Positions 19,949-28,991 of a DNA stretch of 64,000 nt are shown piece after piece. A program made the translations under genes and the position numbers. The DNA comes from Lachnospiraceae bacterium (GTDB taxonomy: Bacteria > Bacillota > Clostridia > Lachnospirales > Lachnospiraceae), in assembly GCA_902363825.1 (NCBI GenBank), contig CABJBK010000015.1, forward strand, positions 3,629 to 67,628. The letters run 5' to 3'. The notes beneath the pieces are model-generated. The model saw only the letters and a list, made by a program, of their open reading frames with translations. It did no database searches and was not told where the DNA came from. Positions within the stretch are counted from its first letter, which is position 1. Each line of letters opens with the position of its first letter.

Positions 19949-20197
19949 ATGGAGAAGCGGATCTGCCGGAAATGCCTGCTTCAGGACATGGAAGGCGAAG
20001 AGGGCAAAGCATATGTAAAAAAATACATAGATATTCTGCGGGAGGCGGACCGCGCGGAGGACGCGCTCTATGAGAAACGTCTTATGACGTGCCGTTCCTG
20101 TGATTATCTGACGGAGGCGACCTGTCAGGCATGCGGCTGTTATGTGGAACTGCGCGCGGCGGCAAAACGGGCGGGTTGTCCCTATAAGAAATGGTGA
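19949..20197 (+). CDS. Small Cys-rich protein (DUF6171-like)
   Basis: 82 residues with two Cys pairs and additional Cys: CRKCLLQD near the N-terminus, then CRSCDYLTEATCQACGCY and a final CPYKKW. This looks like a zinc ribbon or Fe-S-type small protein; I associate it with DUF6171, found in Clostridia, but this is from memory. A GAGGGAT ribosome binding site lies upstream. It sits 28 bp after abfA and before a terminator, so it is probably cotranscribed. The role is unknown. Confidence 0.75.
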   Translation: MEKRICRKCLLQDMEGEEGKAYVKKYIDILREADRAEDALYEKRLMTCRSCDYLTEATCQACGCYVELRAAAKRAGCPYKKW

Positions 20198-20209
20198 TTT
20201 CTGCTAATA

Positions 20210-20245
20210 AAAAATTGCTCAGACCTTACGGTCTGGGCAATTTTT
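20210..20245. terminator. Bidirectional terminator between convergent genes
   Basis: The stem AAAAATTGCTCAGACC (20210-20225) pairs with GGTCTGGGCAATTTTT (20230-20245), with a 4-nt loop. Terminal A/T runs serve both directions. Confidence 0.9.
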
Positions 20246-20257
20246 GTCTGGGGAGTT

Positions 20258-21208
20258 TCAATCCCTTTCTTTCTGGCCGGTTGTCTCATTTTCCATAGGC
20301 GCGTAATTGATGCTGATCTGGATATCCTGGCTGTAATTGCCGAAAGATTTTCCAAAGATCGTAAGACCGCCCACATGTTCCGCGTTCTCGTCCACGCCGA
20401 GGCGCAGCTTGATCGTGCTGCGGTAATCCAGATCAAACTGGTTGATCGTGACATCGGAGATCTTTAACCCGTCAATGAAAGTGCCGTAGCGGTTGATGAC
20501 AAGAAGCTTTAAGAGCCCGTACTGATTCCAGTTCGGATACCACCAGTCCGGGGTGAAGATGCCCTTGACATTGCCGCCAAAATCGCCGGGAGAAGTCCAG
20601 GAACCGATAAACACGTCATTTAAATAAAAACTGATGTCGGAAGGCCAGACGTCATTGACACCGGGAGCTTCCGAGCTTAACTCCGCCGAGATCGTGAGCT
20701 GCGTGATCTTCTGGGAGAACGGGATAAAATTCGGGATCAGGTATTCCACATATCCCTTGGTAAACCAGAGGATGTCCGCATTGTAGCGATCCGGATGGGC
20801 AAAGTAGCGCGGGTCGTCCACCTCGCCGATCAGCACGTTTGGTGTCGCAAGTCCGCAGGTCGGATAGACGTTATAGTCCGAATAATGTCCGACCTTGACT
20901 TCGGTATTATATACATTTTCAGATTCTTCCGGGGGCTGGAGTTCGATCAGGATCTTATCGACATGAATAGAACAGATCTTCTGATTGCCATGACCGGCGG
21001 ATTCATTGGATGTCGTGACGATGCCGCAGGATTCCAGCTTCTTGATATGGCTGGTCAAGGCACCGTTTGTGATGTTTAATTTATTCGCCAGTTCGTTCAT
21101 GTTCATACTCTTGTTTTCCAGAAGTAATTTTACGATTTCCACACGGATTTCAGAGCCAAGTGCTTTGAAAATATCGAGGCCGTCATCTAAAGATAAAATA
21201 TGAAGCAT
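20258..21208 (-). CDS. ArsR-type regulator with large C-terminal domain
   Basis: 316 residues. Residues 1-90 form a winged helix of the ArsR type (FKALGSEIRVEIVKLLLE, then the recognition region NITNGALTSHIKKLE). The remaining 220 residues are unlike the usual ArsR tail: aromatic, beta-rich, with many Trp/Tyr/Asn/Asp, resembling a carbohydrate-binding sandwich. No metal-binding Cys pattern is present. The start at 21208 is fixed by AAGGAGG; the longer upstream frame lies in promoter DNA. It converges on the glycosidase operon and diverges from araR, so it may sense a sugar and control the arabinan genes. That role is inferred from position. Confidence 0.85.
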   Translation of the reverse strand: MLHILSLDDGLDIFKALGSEIRVEIVKLLLENKSMNMNELANKLNITNGALTSHIKKLESCGIVTTSNESAGHGNQKICSIHVDKILIELQPPEESENVYNTEVKVGHYSDYNVYPTCGLATPNVLIGEVDDPRYFAHPDRYNADILWFTKGYVEYLIPNFIPFSQKITQLTISAELSSEAPGVNDVWPSDISFYLNDVFIGSWTSPGDFGGNVKGIFTPDWWYPNWNQYGLLKLLVINRYGTFIDGLKISDVTINQFDLDYRSTIKLRLGVDENAEHVGGLTIFGKSFGNYSQDIQISINYAPMENETTGQKERD

Positions 21209-21266
21209 ATTGTGTACCTCCTTCGTGAAATGCAAGCCGGTACGGATGTACATTTCTAATAAATAA

Positions 21267-21295
21267 ATTATAAGGTTTTTCAAAAATCCGGTCAA
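21267..21295 (-). promoter_or_regulatory. Promoter of the ArsR-type regulator
   Basis: On the minus strand TTGACC (21290-21295), a 17-bp spacer and a perfect TATAAT (21267-21272). Confidence 0.8.
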
Positions 21296-21355
21296 TACGA
21301 AATACAGTATTTTTGAAAAAATATTAAAGAATTTTAGAAAAATATAAAATATTAC

Positions 21356-21405
21356 GTGACAAGTGACCGGAATGTGGTAAAATAAGTACAAGTAGAAGTA
21401 CAAGT
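21356..21405 (+). promoter_or_regulatory. araR promoter with two AraR-type half-sites
   Basis: GTGACA (21356-21361), a 16-bp spacer and TAAAAT (21378-21383). Two identical AGTACAAGT elements follow at 21385-21393 and 21397-21405, as direct repeats 12 bp apart over the start of transcription. The same TACAAGT core recurs before araA, so AraR probably represses its own gene. Confidence 0.65.
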
Positions 21406-21454
21406 TTACAATGTGATGGATCCGTGAGCGTGATCCGCGAAGAATTGTGAGGAA

Positions 21455-22573
21455 ATGCCTATGCTGGAAGAGGAAAATACAAAGAAGCTGAAATATTACA
21501 AGTTGATGGAAGAACTAAAGGAGCAGATCGTAAGCGGAAAACTGCGGGCGGGGGACAAACTGCCCTCGGAGAATGAACTCTCCAGGGCTTACGGTGTGAG
21601 CCGCCAGACCGTGCGCAAGGCGCTGCTCATTTTGGAAAACGCGGGTTATATTTATGCAGAGCATGGAAGGGGGACGTTCTGCTCGGAGCTGGTGCGCCAT
21701 ACAAGAACATCCAAAAACATTGCCGTGGTGACGACCTATCTGTCCGATTACATCTTTCCGCGCGTCATACAGGGGATCGATCATGTGATGACGGAAGCGG
21801 GGTACAGCATTCTGTTAAAGAACACCAAAAATTCCAGAAGACTGGAAGCAAGATGCCTCGAGGAACTGTTGAAAAAAGACATCGACGGGCTGATCATCGA
21901 ACCGAGTAAGAGCCAGATCTACTGCAGACATATGAACCTGTACCAGAAGCTCGATGAATTTCAGATCCCGTATGTGTTTATCCAGGGATGTTTCCGGCAG
22001 ATGGAGGATAAGCCGCAGATTCTGATGGATGATTGCAAGGGCGGCTATCTGATCACGAAGTATCTGATCGGGCTTGGACACCGTGAGATCCTAGGTGTGT
22101 TTAAGGCAGATGATACACAGGGGCAGAACCGGCATAAGGGGTATGTGCGGGCGCTCCAGGAGGCAGGGCTTTCCTATGATCCGGATCATGTCGTGTGGTT
22201 TTACACGGAAGACCGGGCGATCCATCCCTATGAGCGGATCCGGCAGATGGCAGAAGCGGGAGAGCAGATGGACGCGGTGGTCTGCTACAATGACCAGATC
22301 GCGGTGGAAGTGATCCGGGCGCTGACGGAAGCCGGCCGGTCGGTTCCGGATGATGTCTCGGTTACCGGATACGACAATTCCTTTATTGCGGAGAGCAGCG
22401 CGGTGAAGCTTACCACGATCGCGCATCCGCAGGAAAAACTCGGGGAAATGGCTGCGGAGATGCTGCTTTCCCTGATGCGTGACGGACAGCCGGCAGGTGG
22501 AAATGACCGGATTCTGATCGAACCGGAGCTGGTGATCCGGGACTCCTGTAAAAGCAGAAAAAACAACTTGTAA
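21455..22573 (+). CDS. araR: AraR-type transcriptional repressor (GntR helix-turn-helix with LacI-type sensor)
   Basis: 372 residues. A GntR-family winged helix occupies residues 8-78 (LRAGDKLPSENELSRAYGVS, RQTVRKALLILENAGYIY). A LacI/periplasmic-binding-type effector domain follows (IAVVTTYLSDYIFPRVIQGI at the start, then DAVVCYNDQIAVEVIRAL and VTGYDNSFIAE). This fusion is characteristic of AraR, which leaves DNA when L-arabinose binds. The position directly before araA and the matching operators support the assignment. The ATG at 21455 could be replaced by 21461; no strong ribosome binding site distinguishes them. Confidence 0.93.
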   Translation: MPMLEEENTKKLKYYKLMEELKEQIVSGKLRAGDKLPSENELSRAYGVSRQTVRKALLILENAGYIYAEHGRGTFCSELVRHTRTSKNIAVVTTYLSDYIFPRVIQGIDHVMTEAGYSILLKNTKNSRRLEARCLEELLKKDIDGLIIEPSKSQIYCRHMNLYQKLDEFQIPYVFIQGCFRQMEDKPQILMDDCKGGYLITKYLIGLGHREILGVFKADDTQGQNRHKGYVRALQEAGLSYDPDHVVWFYTEDRAIHPYERIRQMAEAGEQMDAVVCYNDQIAVEVIRALTEAGRSVPDDVSVTGYDNSFIAESSAVKLTTIAHPQEKLGEMAAEMLLSLMRDGQPAGGNDRILIEPELVIRDSCKSRKNNL

Positions 22574-22597
22574 AGACGACAATACAAGTTGTAAGAT
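22564..22597 (+). promoter_or_regulatory. AraR-type operator and likely araA promoter
   Basis: CAACTTGTA (22564-22572) and TACAAGTTG (22583-22591) form a perfect 9-bp inverted repeat with a 10-bp spacer, overlapping the araR stop codon. TTGTAA (22568) and TAAGAT (22592), 18 bp apart, give a plausible promoter within the operator, so bound AraR would block initiation. Confidence 0.7.
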
Positions 22598-22629
22598 AAA
22601 AACAAACAGATAATCAGGAGGGATTTTAC

Positions 22630-24126
22630 ATGTTGTTACAAAAACAGTATAAATTTTGGTTTTGCACAGGATCACAGGATTTGTATGGGGATGAATGCTT
22701 AAGAAAAGTTGCGGAGCACGCAAAGCAGATCGTGGACGAGTTGAACAAGTCAGGGGTACTTCCGTTTGAGGTGGTATGGAAACCGACGCTGATCACCAAT
22801 GAGCTGATCCGCAGAACATTTAACGAGGCAAATACCGATGAGGAGTGCGCGGGCGTGATCACCTGGATGCATACATTTTCACCGGCAAAATCCTGGATCC
22901 TCGGATTGCAGGAATACCGGAAACCGCTGCTTCATTTACATACACAGTTTAATGAGGAGCTTCCGTACGATACGATCGACATGGACTTTATGAATGAAAA
23001 CCAGTCCGCGCACGGAGACCGTGAGTATGGCCACATCGTGAGCCGCATGGGCATCGAGCGCAAGGTCGTTGTCGGACACTGGGCAGACAGACAGGTGCAG
23101 GAGCGGATCGCATCCTGGATGCGCACGGCAGTCGGCGTGGTGGAGAGCAGCCATATCCGCGTGATGCGTGTGGCAGACAATATGAGAAACGTAGCGGTCA
23201 CCGAAGGCGACAAGGTGGAAGCGCAGATCAAATTCGGCTGGGAAGTGGATGCGTATCCGGTCAATGAGATCGCGGAATCCGTTGCAGCAGTGTCCGCATC
23301 GGATACAAATGCGCTGGTAGATGAATATTATGACAAATACGAGATCCTCTTAGAGGGCAGAGATCCGGAAGAATTCAAACGCCATGTGGCAGTGCAGGCA
23401 CAGATCGAGCTTGGCTTTGAGCGTTTCTTGCAGGAAAAGAACTATCAGGCGATCGTGACACACTTTGGTGATCTCGGCGCGTTAAAACAGCTTCCGGGAC
23501 TTGCGATCCAGAGACTGATGGAAAAAGGCTACGGATTCGGAGCGGAAGGTGACTGGAAAGTGGCTGCCATGGTGCGTCTGATGAAAGTCATGACTGCGGG
23601 GATGAAGGACGCGAAGGGAACTTCCATGCTGGAAGATTACACATACAATTTCGTAAAAGGAAAAGAAGGCATTCTGGAAGCGCATATGCTTGAGATCTGC
23701 CCGTCCATCGCGGATGGACCGATCAGCATCAAGTGTCAGCCGCTTACGATGGGCGACCGTGAAGATCCGGCGCGTCTGGTATTTACGTCCAAAGAAGGAA
23801 AAGGAATCGCAACATCCTTGATCGATCTTGGTAACCGTTTCCGCCTCATCATCAATGATGTGGACTGCAAAAAGACCGAAAAACCGATGCCGAAACTTCC
23901 GGTAGCGACCAATTTCTGGACACCGCAGCCGGATCTGTATACCGGCGCGGAGGCGTGGATCTTAGCCGGTGGCGCACATCATACCGCGTTCACCTATGAC
24001 CTGACTGCAGAGCAGATGGGCGACTGGGCAGCAGCGATGGGCATCGAAGCTGTCTACATCGACAAAGATACGAATATACGTGACTTCAAGAAAGATCTTA
24101 TGCTTGGAGACATTGTATATAGATAA
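22630..24126 (+). CDS. araA: L-arabinose isomerase
   Basis: A 498-residue enzyme that converts L-arabinose to L-ribulose in the cytosol; it is Mn-dependent. The sequence has the AraA hallmarks: the N-terminal FWFCTGSQDLYG, WMHTFSPAKSW, LHLHTQFNEELP, GHWADRQVQERI, MLEICPSIA, and GGAHHTAFTYDL with metal-binding His near the C-terminus. Length is standard. AGGAGGG at the right distance fixes the start. It opens the arabinose catabolic operon under AraR control. Confidence 0.98.
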   Translation: MLLQKQYKFWFCTGSQDLYGDECLRKVAEHAKQIVDELNKSGVLPFEVVWKPTLITNELIRRTFNEANTDEECAGVITWMHTFSPAKSWILGLQEYRKPLLHLHTQFNEELPYDTIDMDFMNENQSAHGDREYGHIVSRMGIERKVVVGHWADRQVQERIASWMRTAVGVVESSHIRVMRVADNMRNVAVTEGDKVEAQIKFGWEVDAYPVNEIAESVAAVSASDTNALVDEYYDKYEILLEGRDPEEFKRHVAVQAQIELGFERFLQEKNYQAIVTHFGDLGALKQLPGLAIQRLMEKGYGFGAEGDWKVAAMVRLMKVMTAGMKDAKGTSMLEDYTYNFVKGKEGILEAHMLEICPSIADGPISIKCQPLTMGDREDPARLVFTSKEGKGIATSLIDLGNRFRLIINDVDCKKTEKPMPKLPVATNFWTPQPDLYTGAEAWILAGGAHHTAFTYDLTAEQMGDWAAAMGIEAVYIDKDTNIRDFKKDLMLGDIVYR

Positions 24127-24146
24127 CCCTACAAAACCCTTACCCG

Positions 24147-24184
24147 GCAATTCTGCTGTACATTCCCCTGTGCGGCAGAATTGC
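24147..24184 (+). repeat. Inverted repeat between araA and the transaldolase gene
   Basis: GCAATTCTGC and GCAGAATTGC form a perfect 10-bp stem with an 18-nt loop and no T-run. It is more likely an RNA processing or stability hairpin than a terminator, and could let araA mRNA exceed that of downstream genes. Confidence 0.6.
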
Positions 24185-24222
24185 AATATGGAAAAACATG
24201 AAAAAGAAAAGAGGAAAATGTT

Positions 24223-24876
24223 ATGAAATTTTTTATTGATACAGCAAATGTGGAAGATATCCGAAAAGCAAATGACATGGGCGTGATCTGCGGCGTTACC
24301 ACAAATCCGTCCCTGATCGCGAAAGAGGGCAGAGACTTTACCGAAGTCATCAAAGAGATCACATCCATCGTGGACGGACCGATCAGCGGTGAGGTAAAAG
24401 CGACCACCACAGACGCGGAAGGCATGATCAAAGAAGGACGCGAGATCGCGGCAATCCATAAAAACATGGTCGTAAAGATCCCAATGACCGTAGAAGGCTT
24501 AAAGGCAGTGAAAGCACTCTCCGCAGAGGGGATCAAGACCAACGTCACACTGATCTTTTCAGCAAACCAGGCACTGCTCGCGGCAGAGGCAGGGGCAACC
24601 TATGTATCTCCGTTCCTTGGAAGACTTGATGATATCAGCCAACCGGGGATCGAACTCGTGCGCACGATCGCAGAGATCTTTGACATCTACGGCTATGAGA
24701 CCGAGATCATCGCGGCATCTGTCCGCAACCCGATCCATGTGACGGACTGCGCGCTTGCGGGAGCGGATATCGCAACGGTTCCGTACAAGGTGATCGAGCA
24801 GATGACAAAACATCCGCTGACGGATCAGGGCATTGAAAAATTCCAGGCGGATTACCGCGCGGTATTTGGCGACTGA
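24223..24876 (+). CDS. Transaldolase / fructose-6-phosphate aldolase family protein
   Basis: A 217-residue short-type (TalC/FSA) enzyme. It has [10 protein letters not shown] at the N-terminus, [13 protein letters not shown], the Schiff-base Lys in [32 protein letters not shown], and a C-terminal helix. In pentose catabolism it acts as transaldolase, moving dihydroxyacetone units between sedoheptulose-7-P and fructose-6-P. Position between araA and transketolase supports that role. The strict distinction between transaldolase and FSA activity is not certain from sequence. Confidence 0.93.
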   Translation: MKFFIDTANVEDIRKANDMGVICGVTTNPSLIAKEGRDFTEVIKEITSIVDGPISGEVKATTTDAEGMIKEGREIAAIHKNMVVKIPMTVEGLKAVKALSAEGIKTNVTLIFSANQALLAAEAGATYVSPFLGRLDDISQPGIELVRTIAEIFDIYGYETEIIAASVRNPIHVTDCALAGADIATVPYKVIEQMTKHPLTDQGIEKFQADYRAVFGD

Positions 24877-24896
24877 TCGTAACGGAGGAGAAAAAT

Positions 24897-25733
24897 ATGA
24901 CAAATCAGGAATTGAAAGAGACTGCCGTAGAGATCCGAAAAGGGATCGTGACAGCGGTACACAGTGCAGCGTCCGGACATCCGGGCGGCTCTCTGTCTGC
25001 GGCAGATATTTTTACTTATCTGTATTTTGAGGAGATGAACATCGATCCAAAAGATCCAAAAAAGGAAGACCGTGACCGTCTGGTATTGTCCAAAGGACAT
25101 GTGGCGCCGGGACTTTACGCGACATTAGCGCAGAGAGGATATTTTCCGAAAGAGGATTTAAAAACGCTGCGCCATACCGGTTCTTATTTACAGGGACACC
25201 CGGATATGAAGCATATTCCGGGCGTGGATATGTCGAGCGGCTCTCTCGGACAGGGACTTTCCGCAGCAGTCGGAATGGCGCTTGCCGGGAAAATGAAAAA
25301 GAAAGATTACCGTGTCTATGCGGTGACCGGAGACGGCGAGATCCAGGAGGGACAGATCTGGGAAGCTGCCATGTTCGCGGGAGCGAGAAAACTGGATAAT
25401 CTGGTGGTGATCGTAGATAACAACAATCTGCAGATCGACGGCGCGGTTTCGGACGTATGCTCCCCGTATCCGATCGATAAAAAATTTGAGGCATTCAATT
25501 TTCATGTGATCAACATTGACGGCAATGATTTTGACGAGATCCGGGCTGCGTTAAAAGAGGCGCGGGAGACCAAGGGAATGCCGACAGCGATCATTGCAAA
25601 AACGATCAAAGGCAAGGGCGTATCTTTTATGGAAGACCAGGCAGGATGGCATGGCAAGGCGCCAAATGATGAAGAATACCGGATCGCGATGGACGAACTG
25701 GAGAAAGCAGGTGAAGCATTATGCCGGAAATAA
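24897..25733 (+). CDS. Transketolase, N-terminal subunit
   Basis: 278 residues carrying the thiamine-diphosphate pyrophosphate-binding half: SGHPGGSLSAADI, LSKGHVAPGLYATLA, GSLGQGLSAAVGMALA, and the Mg/TPP motif GDGEIQEGQIWEAAMFA ending NN. The C-terminal part with the pyrimidine-binding site is a separate gene that overlaps this one by 13 bp. Split transketolases are common in Clostridia and archaea. It interconverts xylulose-5-P and ribose-5-P with sedoheptulose-7-P and glyceraldehyde-3-P. Confidence 0.95.
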   Translation: MTNQELKETAVEIRKGIVTAVHSAASGHPGGSLSAADIFTYLYFEEMNIDPKDPKKEDRDRLVLSKGHVAPGLYATLAQRGYFPKEDLKTLRHTGSYLQGHPDMKHIPGVDMSSGSLGQGLSAAVGMALAGKMKKKDYRVYAVTGDGEIQEGQIWEAAMFAGARKLDNLVVIVDNNNLQIDGAVSDVCSPYPIDKKFEAFNFHVINIDGNDFDEIRAALKEARETKGMPTAIIAKTIKGKGVSFMEDQAGWHGKAPNDEEYRIAMDELEKAGEALCRK

Positions 25734-26662
25734 AGAAGATCGCGACCAGGGAGAGCTATGGGAACGCGCTGGTCGAACTGGGAAAAGAAAAAGAGGATCT
25801 GGTCGTGCTGGACGCGGATCTTGCGGCAGCGACCAAGACTGGGATTTTTAAGAAAGCATTTCCGGAGCGTCATATCGACTGCGGGATCGCGGAGGCGAAT
25901 ATGACCGGTATCGCCGCAGGCATGAGCACCTGCGGATATGTGCCGTTTATCAGCACATTTGCGATGTTCGCCGCCGGACGTTCCTTTGAGCAGGTCAGAA
26001 ATTCCATCGGCTATCCGCATCTGAATGTAAAGATCGGAGCGACACATGCCGGTATTTCGGTCGGTGAGGACGGAGCGACACACCAGTGCAATGAAGATCT
26101 TGCCCTGATGCGAGAGATCCCGGGCATGGTAGTAATAAACCCGTCGGATGATATCGAGGCGAAAGCGGCGGTGCGTGCGGCATATGAGCATGCAGGGCCG
26201 GTCTATCTGCGCTTTGGCAGACTGGCGGTTCCGGTGATCAATGACCGTCCGGATTATCACTTTGAGATCGGAAAAGGCGTTGTCTTAAAAGAGGGAACAG
26301 ACGTGACGATCTTTGCGACCGGACTTTGCGTCAGCAGTGCCCTGGAAGCGGCAGAGAAACTGAAAGAAGACGGAATCGATGCGGAAATCGTGAATATACA
26401 TACCATTAAACCGATTGACCGGGAACTGGTGATCGCGTCGGCGAAAAAGACCGGAAAAGTAGTGACGGCAGAAGAACACTCCGTGATCGGCGGACTGGGC
26501 AGTGCGGTGGCAGAGGTACTTTCCGAGGAAGCGCCGACGAAGCTTTTACGCATCGGTGTAGAGGACGTGTTCGGAGAATCCGGACCGGCAAAAGAACTGG
26601 TTGCGAAATACGGACTGGACGGAAACGGAGTTTATGAGAAGGTAAAAAAATTCGTAAAATAA
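25721..26662 (+). CDS. Transketolase, C-terminal subunit
   Basis: 313 residues containing the pyrimidine-binding half: DLAAATKTGIFKKAFPERHIDCGIAEANM with the Glu that activates TPP, then AGMSTCGYVPFISTFAMFAAGR and, after residue 190, the C-terminal Rossmann-like domain. The start overlaps the N-terminal subunit by 13 bp, consistent with translational coupling and 1:1 assembly. Confidence 0.95.
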   Translation: MPEIKKIATRESYGNALVELGKEKEDLVVLDADLAAATKTGIFKKAFPERHIDCGIAEANMTGIAAGMSTCGYVPFISTFAMFAAGRSFEQVRNSIGYPHLNVKIGATHAGISVGEDGATHQCNEDLALMREIPGMVVINPSDDIEAKAAVRAAYEHAGPVYLRFGRLAVPVINDRPDYHFEIGKGVVLKEGTDVTIFATGLCVSSALEAAEKLKEDGIDAEIVNIHTIKPIDRELVIASAKKTGKVVTAEEHSVIGGLGSAVAEVLSEEAPTKLLRIGVEDVFGESGPAKELVAKYGLDGNGVYEKVKKFVK

Positions 26663-26680
26663 ATGCGGAGGGAAATGACT

Positions 26681-28273
26681 ATGGGAGCAAAAGAAGATAT
26701 TTTAGCGGGAAAGACTGCGCTTGGTATCGAGTTTGGTTCAACCAGGATCAAGGCGATCCTGATCGGAAAAGACAATACGCCGATCGCGTCCGGAAGCCAT
26801 GAATGGGAGAACCAGCTGGTCGATCACATCTGGACCTACAGTTTGGATGCGATCTGGGAAGGACTGAGAGACTGCTATCAGAAAATGGCGGCGGACGTGA
26901 AAGAAAAATACGGCGTGGTATTAAAAAGCGTCGGCGCGATCGGGTTCAGCGCGATGATGCATGGCTATATGGCATTTGACGCGGCGGGAGAGCTGCTCGT
27001 GCCATTCCGCACCTGGCGGAACACGATCACGGAGGAAGCGGCAGAAAAGCTGACAGAGGCATTTTCCTATAACATACCGCAGCGCTGGAGCATTGCGCAC
27101 CTGTATCAGGCGATCTTAAACAAAGAAGAGCATGTAAAAGATGTGGCATTTTTTACCACGCTTGCAGGCTACATCCACTGGAAACTTACCGGGCGAAAAG
27201 TTTTGGGAGTCGGCGAGGCATCCGGTATGTTCCCGATCGATATCCACACCAGAAAGTTTGATGCCGGCATGATCGAAAAATTCGACGAGATGACGGCGCC
27301 GTATGGTTATTCCTGGAAGCTTGAGGAAATACTGCCGGAGGTGCTTGTGGCAGGAGAAGAAGCCGGAACCCTTACAGATGAGGGCGCAAAGCTTTTGGAT
27401 GTGAGCGGAAACCTGGAAGCCGGGATCCCGGTCTGCCCGCCGGAGGGAGATGCCGGAACGGGAATGGTCGCGACAAACAGCATAGCGAAGCGCACCGGAA
27501 ATGTATCCGCGGGTACTTCGGTGTTCGCGATGATCGTACTGGAAGAAGAATTAAAGAACGTGCATCCGGAGATCGACCTTGTGACAACACCGACCGGAAA
27601 TCTGGTCGCGATGGTTCACTGCAACAACTGTACGTCCGATCTGAATGCCTGGGTAAACCTGTTCCGGGAATTCGCGGAGAGCTTCGGCATGGAAGTGGAT
27701 ATGACAAAGTTATTCTATGTGCTTTACAATAAGGCACTTGAGGGAGACGCGGACTGCGGCGGACTCATGGCATACAATTATTTTTCCGGAGAACCGGTGA
27801 CCGGATTTGAGGAAGGAAGACCACTTTTCGCGCGCACGCCGGACGCAAAGTTCAATCTGGCAAACTTCATGCGTGTCCATCTGTTTACGTCTCTTGGCGT
27901 GTTAAAGACAGGACTTGACATTCTCTTAAAAGAAGAAAATGTGAAGGTGGATAAGATCCTGGGGCACGGCGGACTCTTTAAAACAAAAGGCGTCGGACAG
28001 AGCATCCTTGCGGCTGCCATGGATACGCCGGTCACAGTGATGGAGACTGCGGGAGAGGGCGGTGCCTGGGGAATCGCGGTGCTCGCTTCCTATATGAAAA
28101 ACAAGGCAGAGGGCGAGACACTGGACGCATACCTCGACAACAGGGTATTTGCCGGACAGCAGGGTGAGACACTTGCCCCGAAAGCGGACGACGTAGCAGG
28201 ATTTGACGCGTTTATGGAGCGTTACGGCAAAGGACTTGCCATGGAGCGCGCAGCAGTGGATTCCATGCGGTAG
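26681..28273 (+). CDS. FGGY-family carbohydrate kinase, probable L-ribulokinase
   Basis: About 530 residues with the two-lobed FGGY fold: [15 protein letters not shown] (phosphate 1), [42 protein letters not shown] and [19 protein letters not shown] (adenosine region). It is longer than xylulokinases and unlike the classic E. coli AraB; Clostridia often use this second ribulokinase type. The location between araA and araD makes phosphorylation of L-ribulose the likely reaction. I start it at 26681, 9 bp after GGAGG; the ATG at 26663 or 26675 is less well spaced. Confidence 0.88.
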   Translation: MGAKEDILAGKTALGIEFGSTRIKAILIGKDNTPIASGSHEWENQLVDHIWTYSLDAIWEGLRDCYQKMAADVKEKYGVVLKSVGAIGFSAMMHGYMAFDAAGELLVPFRTWRNTITEEAAEKLTEAFSYNIPQRWSIAHLYQAILNKEEHVKDVAFFTTLAGYIHWKLTGRKVLGVGEASGMFPIDIHTRKFDAGMIEKFDEMTAPYGYSWKLEEILPEVLVAGEEAGTLTDEGAKLLDVSGNLEAGIPVCPPEGDAGTGMVATNSIAKRTGNVSAGTSVFAMIVLEEELKNVHPEIDLVTTPTGNLVAMVHCNNCTSDLNAWVNLFREFAESFGMEVDMTKLFYVLYNKALEGDADCGGLMAYNYFSGEPVTGFEEGRPLFARTPDAKFNLANFMRVHLFTSLGVLKTGLDILLKEENVKVDKILGHGGLFKTKGVGQSILAAAMDTPVTVMETAGEGGAWGIAVLASYMKNKAEGETLDAYLDNRVFAGQQGETLAPKADDVAGFDAFMERYGKGLAMERAAVDSMR

Positions 28274-28295
28274 GCAAAAAGAGAGGTAGATCATT

Positions 28296-28991
28296 ATGTT
28301 AGAACAGTTAAAAAAAGAAGTATACGAAGCAAATATGGAACTGCCGAGACGCGGACTTATCACCTATACCTGGGGGAATGTCAGCGGGATCGACAGAGAG
28401 AGCGGATATTTTGTCATAAAGCCGAGCGGCGTGGACTATGATAAGCTCACACCGGAGGATATGGTCGTCATGGATCTGGACGGAAACAAAATCGAGGGGA
28501 ACTACAGACCATCCTCCGATACACCGACACATCTCGAACTGTACAAAAAATATCCAGAGATCGGCGGTGTAGTCCATACACATTCTCCGGAAGCCACTGC
28601 GTGGGCGCAGGCGGGGCGGAGCATCCCGCTCTACGGCACCACACACGCGGATTATTTCTTTGGCGAGATTCCGTGTGCCAGAAGCCTGACGCCGGAGGAG
28701 ATTGAGGAGGCCTATGAGAAAAACACCGGTCTTGTGATCATTGAGACTTTTGAGGAGCGCAAAGCAAACCCGATGTATACACCGGGTGTTCTCTGCAAAA
28801 ACCATGGCCCGTTCACCTGGGGAAAAGATGCGGCGGAAGCGGTGCATAATGCGGTGGTCTTAGAGGAAGTGGCAAAGATGGCGACCCGTACGGAACTGAT
28901 AAATCCGAAGGTACAGCCGGCACCGGACTGCATCCGTGACAAGCATTTCTACCGGAAGCACGGCGCGAATGCGTATTACGGACAGAATTGA
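28296..28991 (+). CDS. araD: L-ribulose-5-phosphate 4-epimerase
   Basis: A 231-residue zinc enzyme of the class II aldolase/AraD family that turns L-ribulose-5-P into D-xylulose-5-P. It shows [43 protein letters not shown] with the His-x-His zinc ligands, THADYF and the C-terminal [11 protein letters not shown] typical of AraD. Length is standard. Its last codons run straight into the remnant of an aldose epimerase. Confidence 0.97.
   Translation: MLEQLKKEVYEANMELPRRGLITYTWGNVSGIDRESGYFVIKPSGVDYDKLTPEDMVVMDLDGNKIEGNYRPSSDTPTHLELYKKYPEIGGVVHTHSPEATAWAQAGRSIPLYGTTHADYFFGEIPCARSLTPEEIEEAYEKNTGLVIIETFEERKANPMYTPGVLCKNHGPFTWGKDAAEAVHNAVVLEEVAKMATRTELINPKVQPAPDCIRDKHFYRKHGANAYYGQN

Noticed and set aside
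21209..21403. N-terminal extension of the ArsR-type regulator
   Set aside because: The extra 65 residues are translated AT-rich promoter DNA; a perfect promoter (TTGACC-17-TATAAT) and AAGGAGG point to the start at 21208.
24147..24184. Terminator after araA
   Set aside because: The stem is perfect but has no following T-run, and the downstream genes lack a visible promoter of their own.
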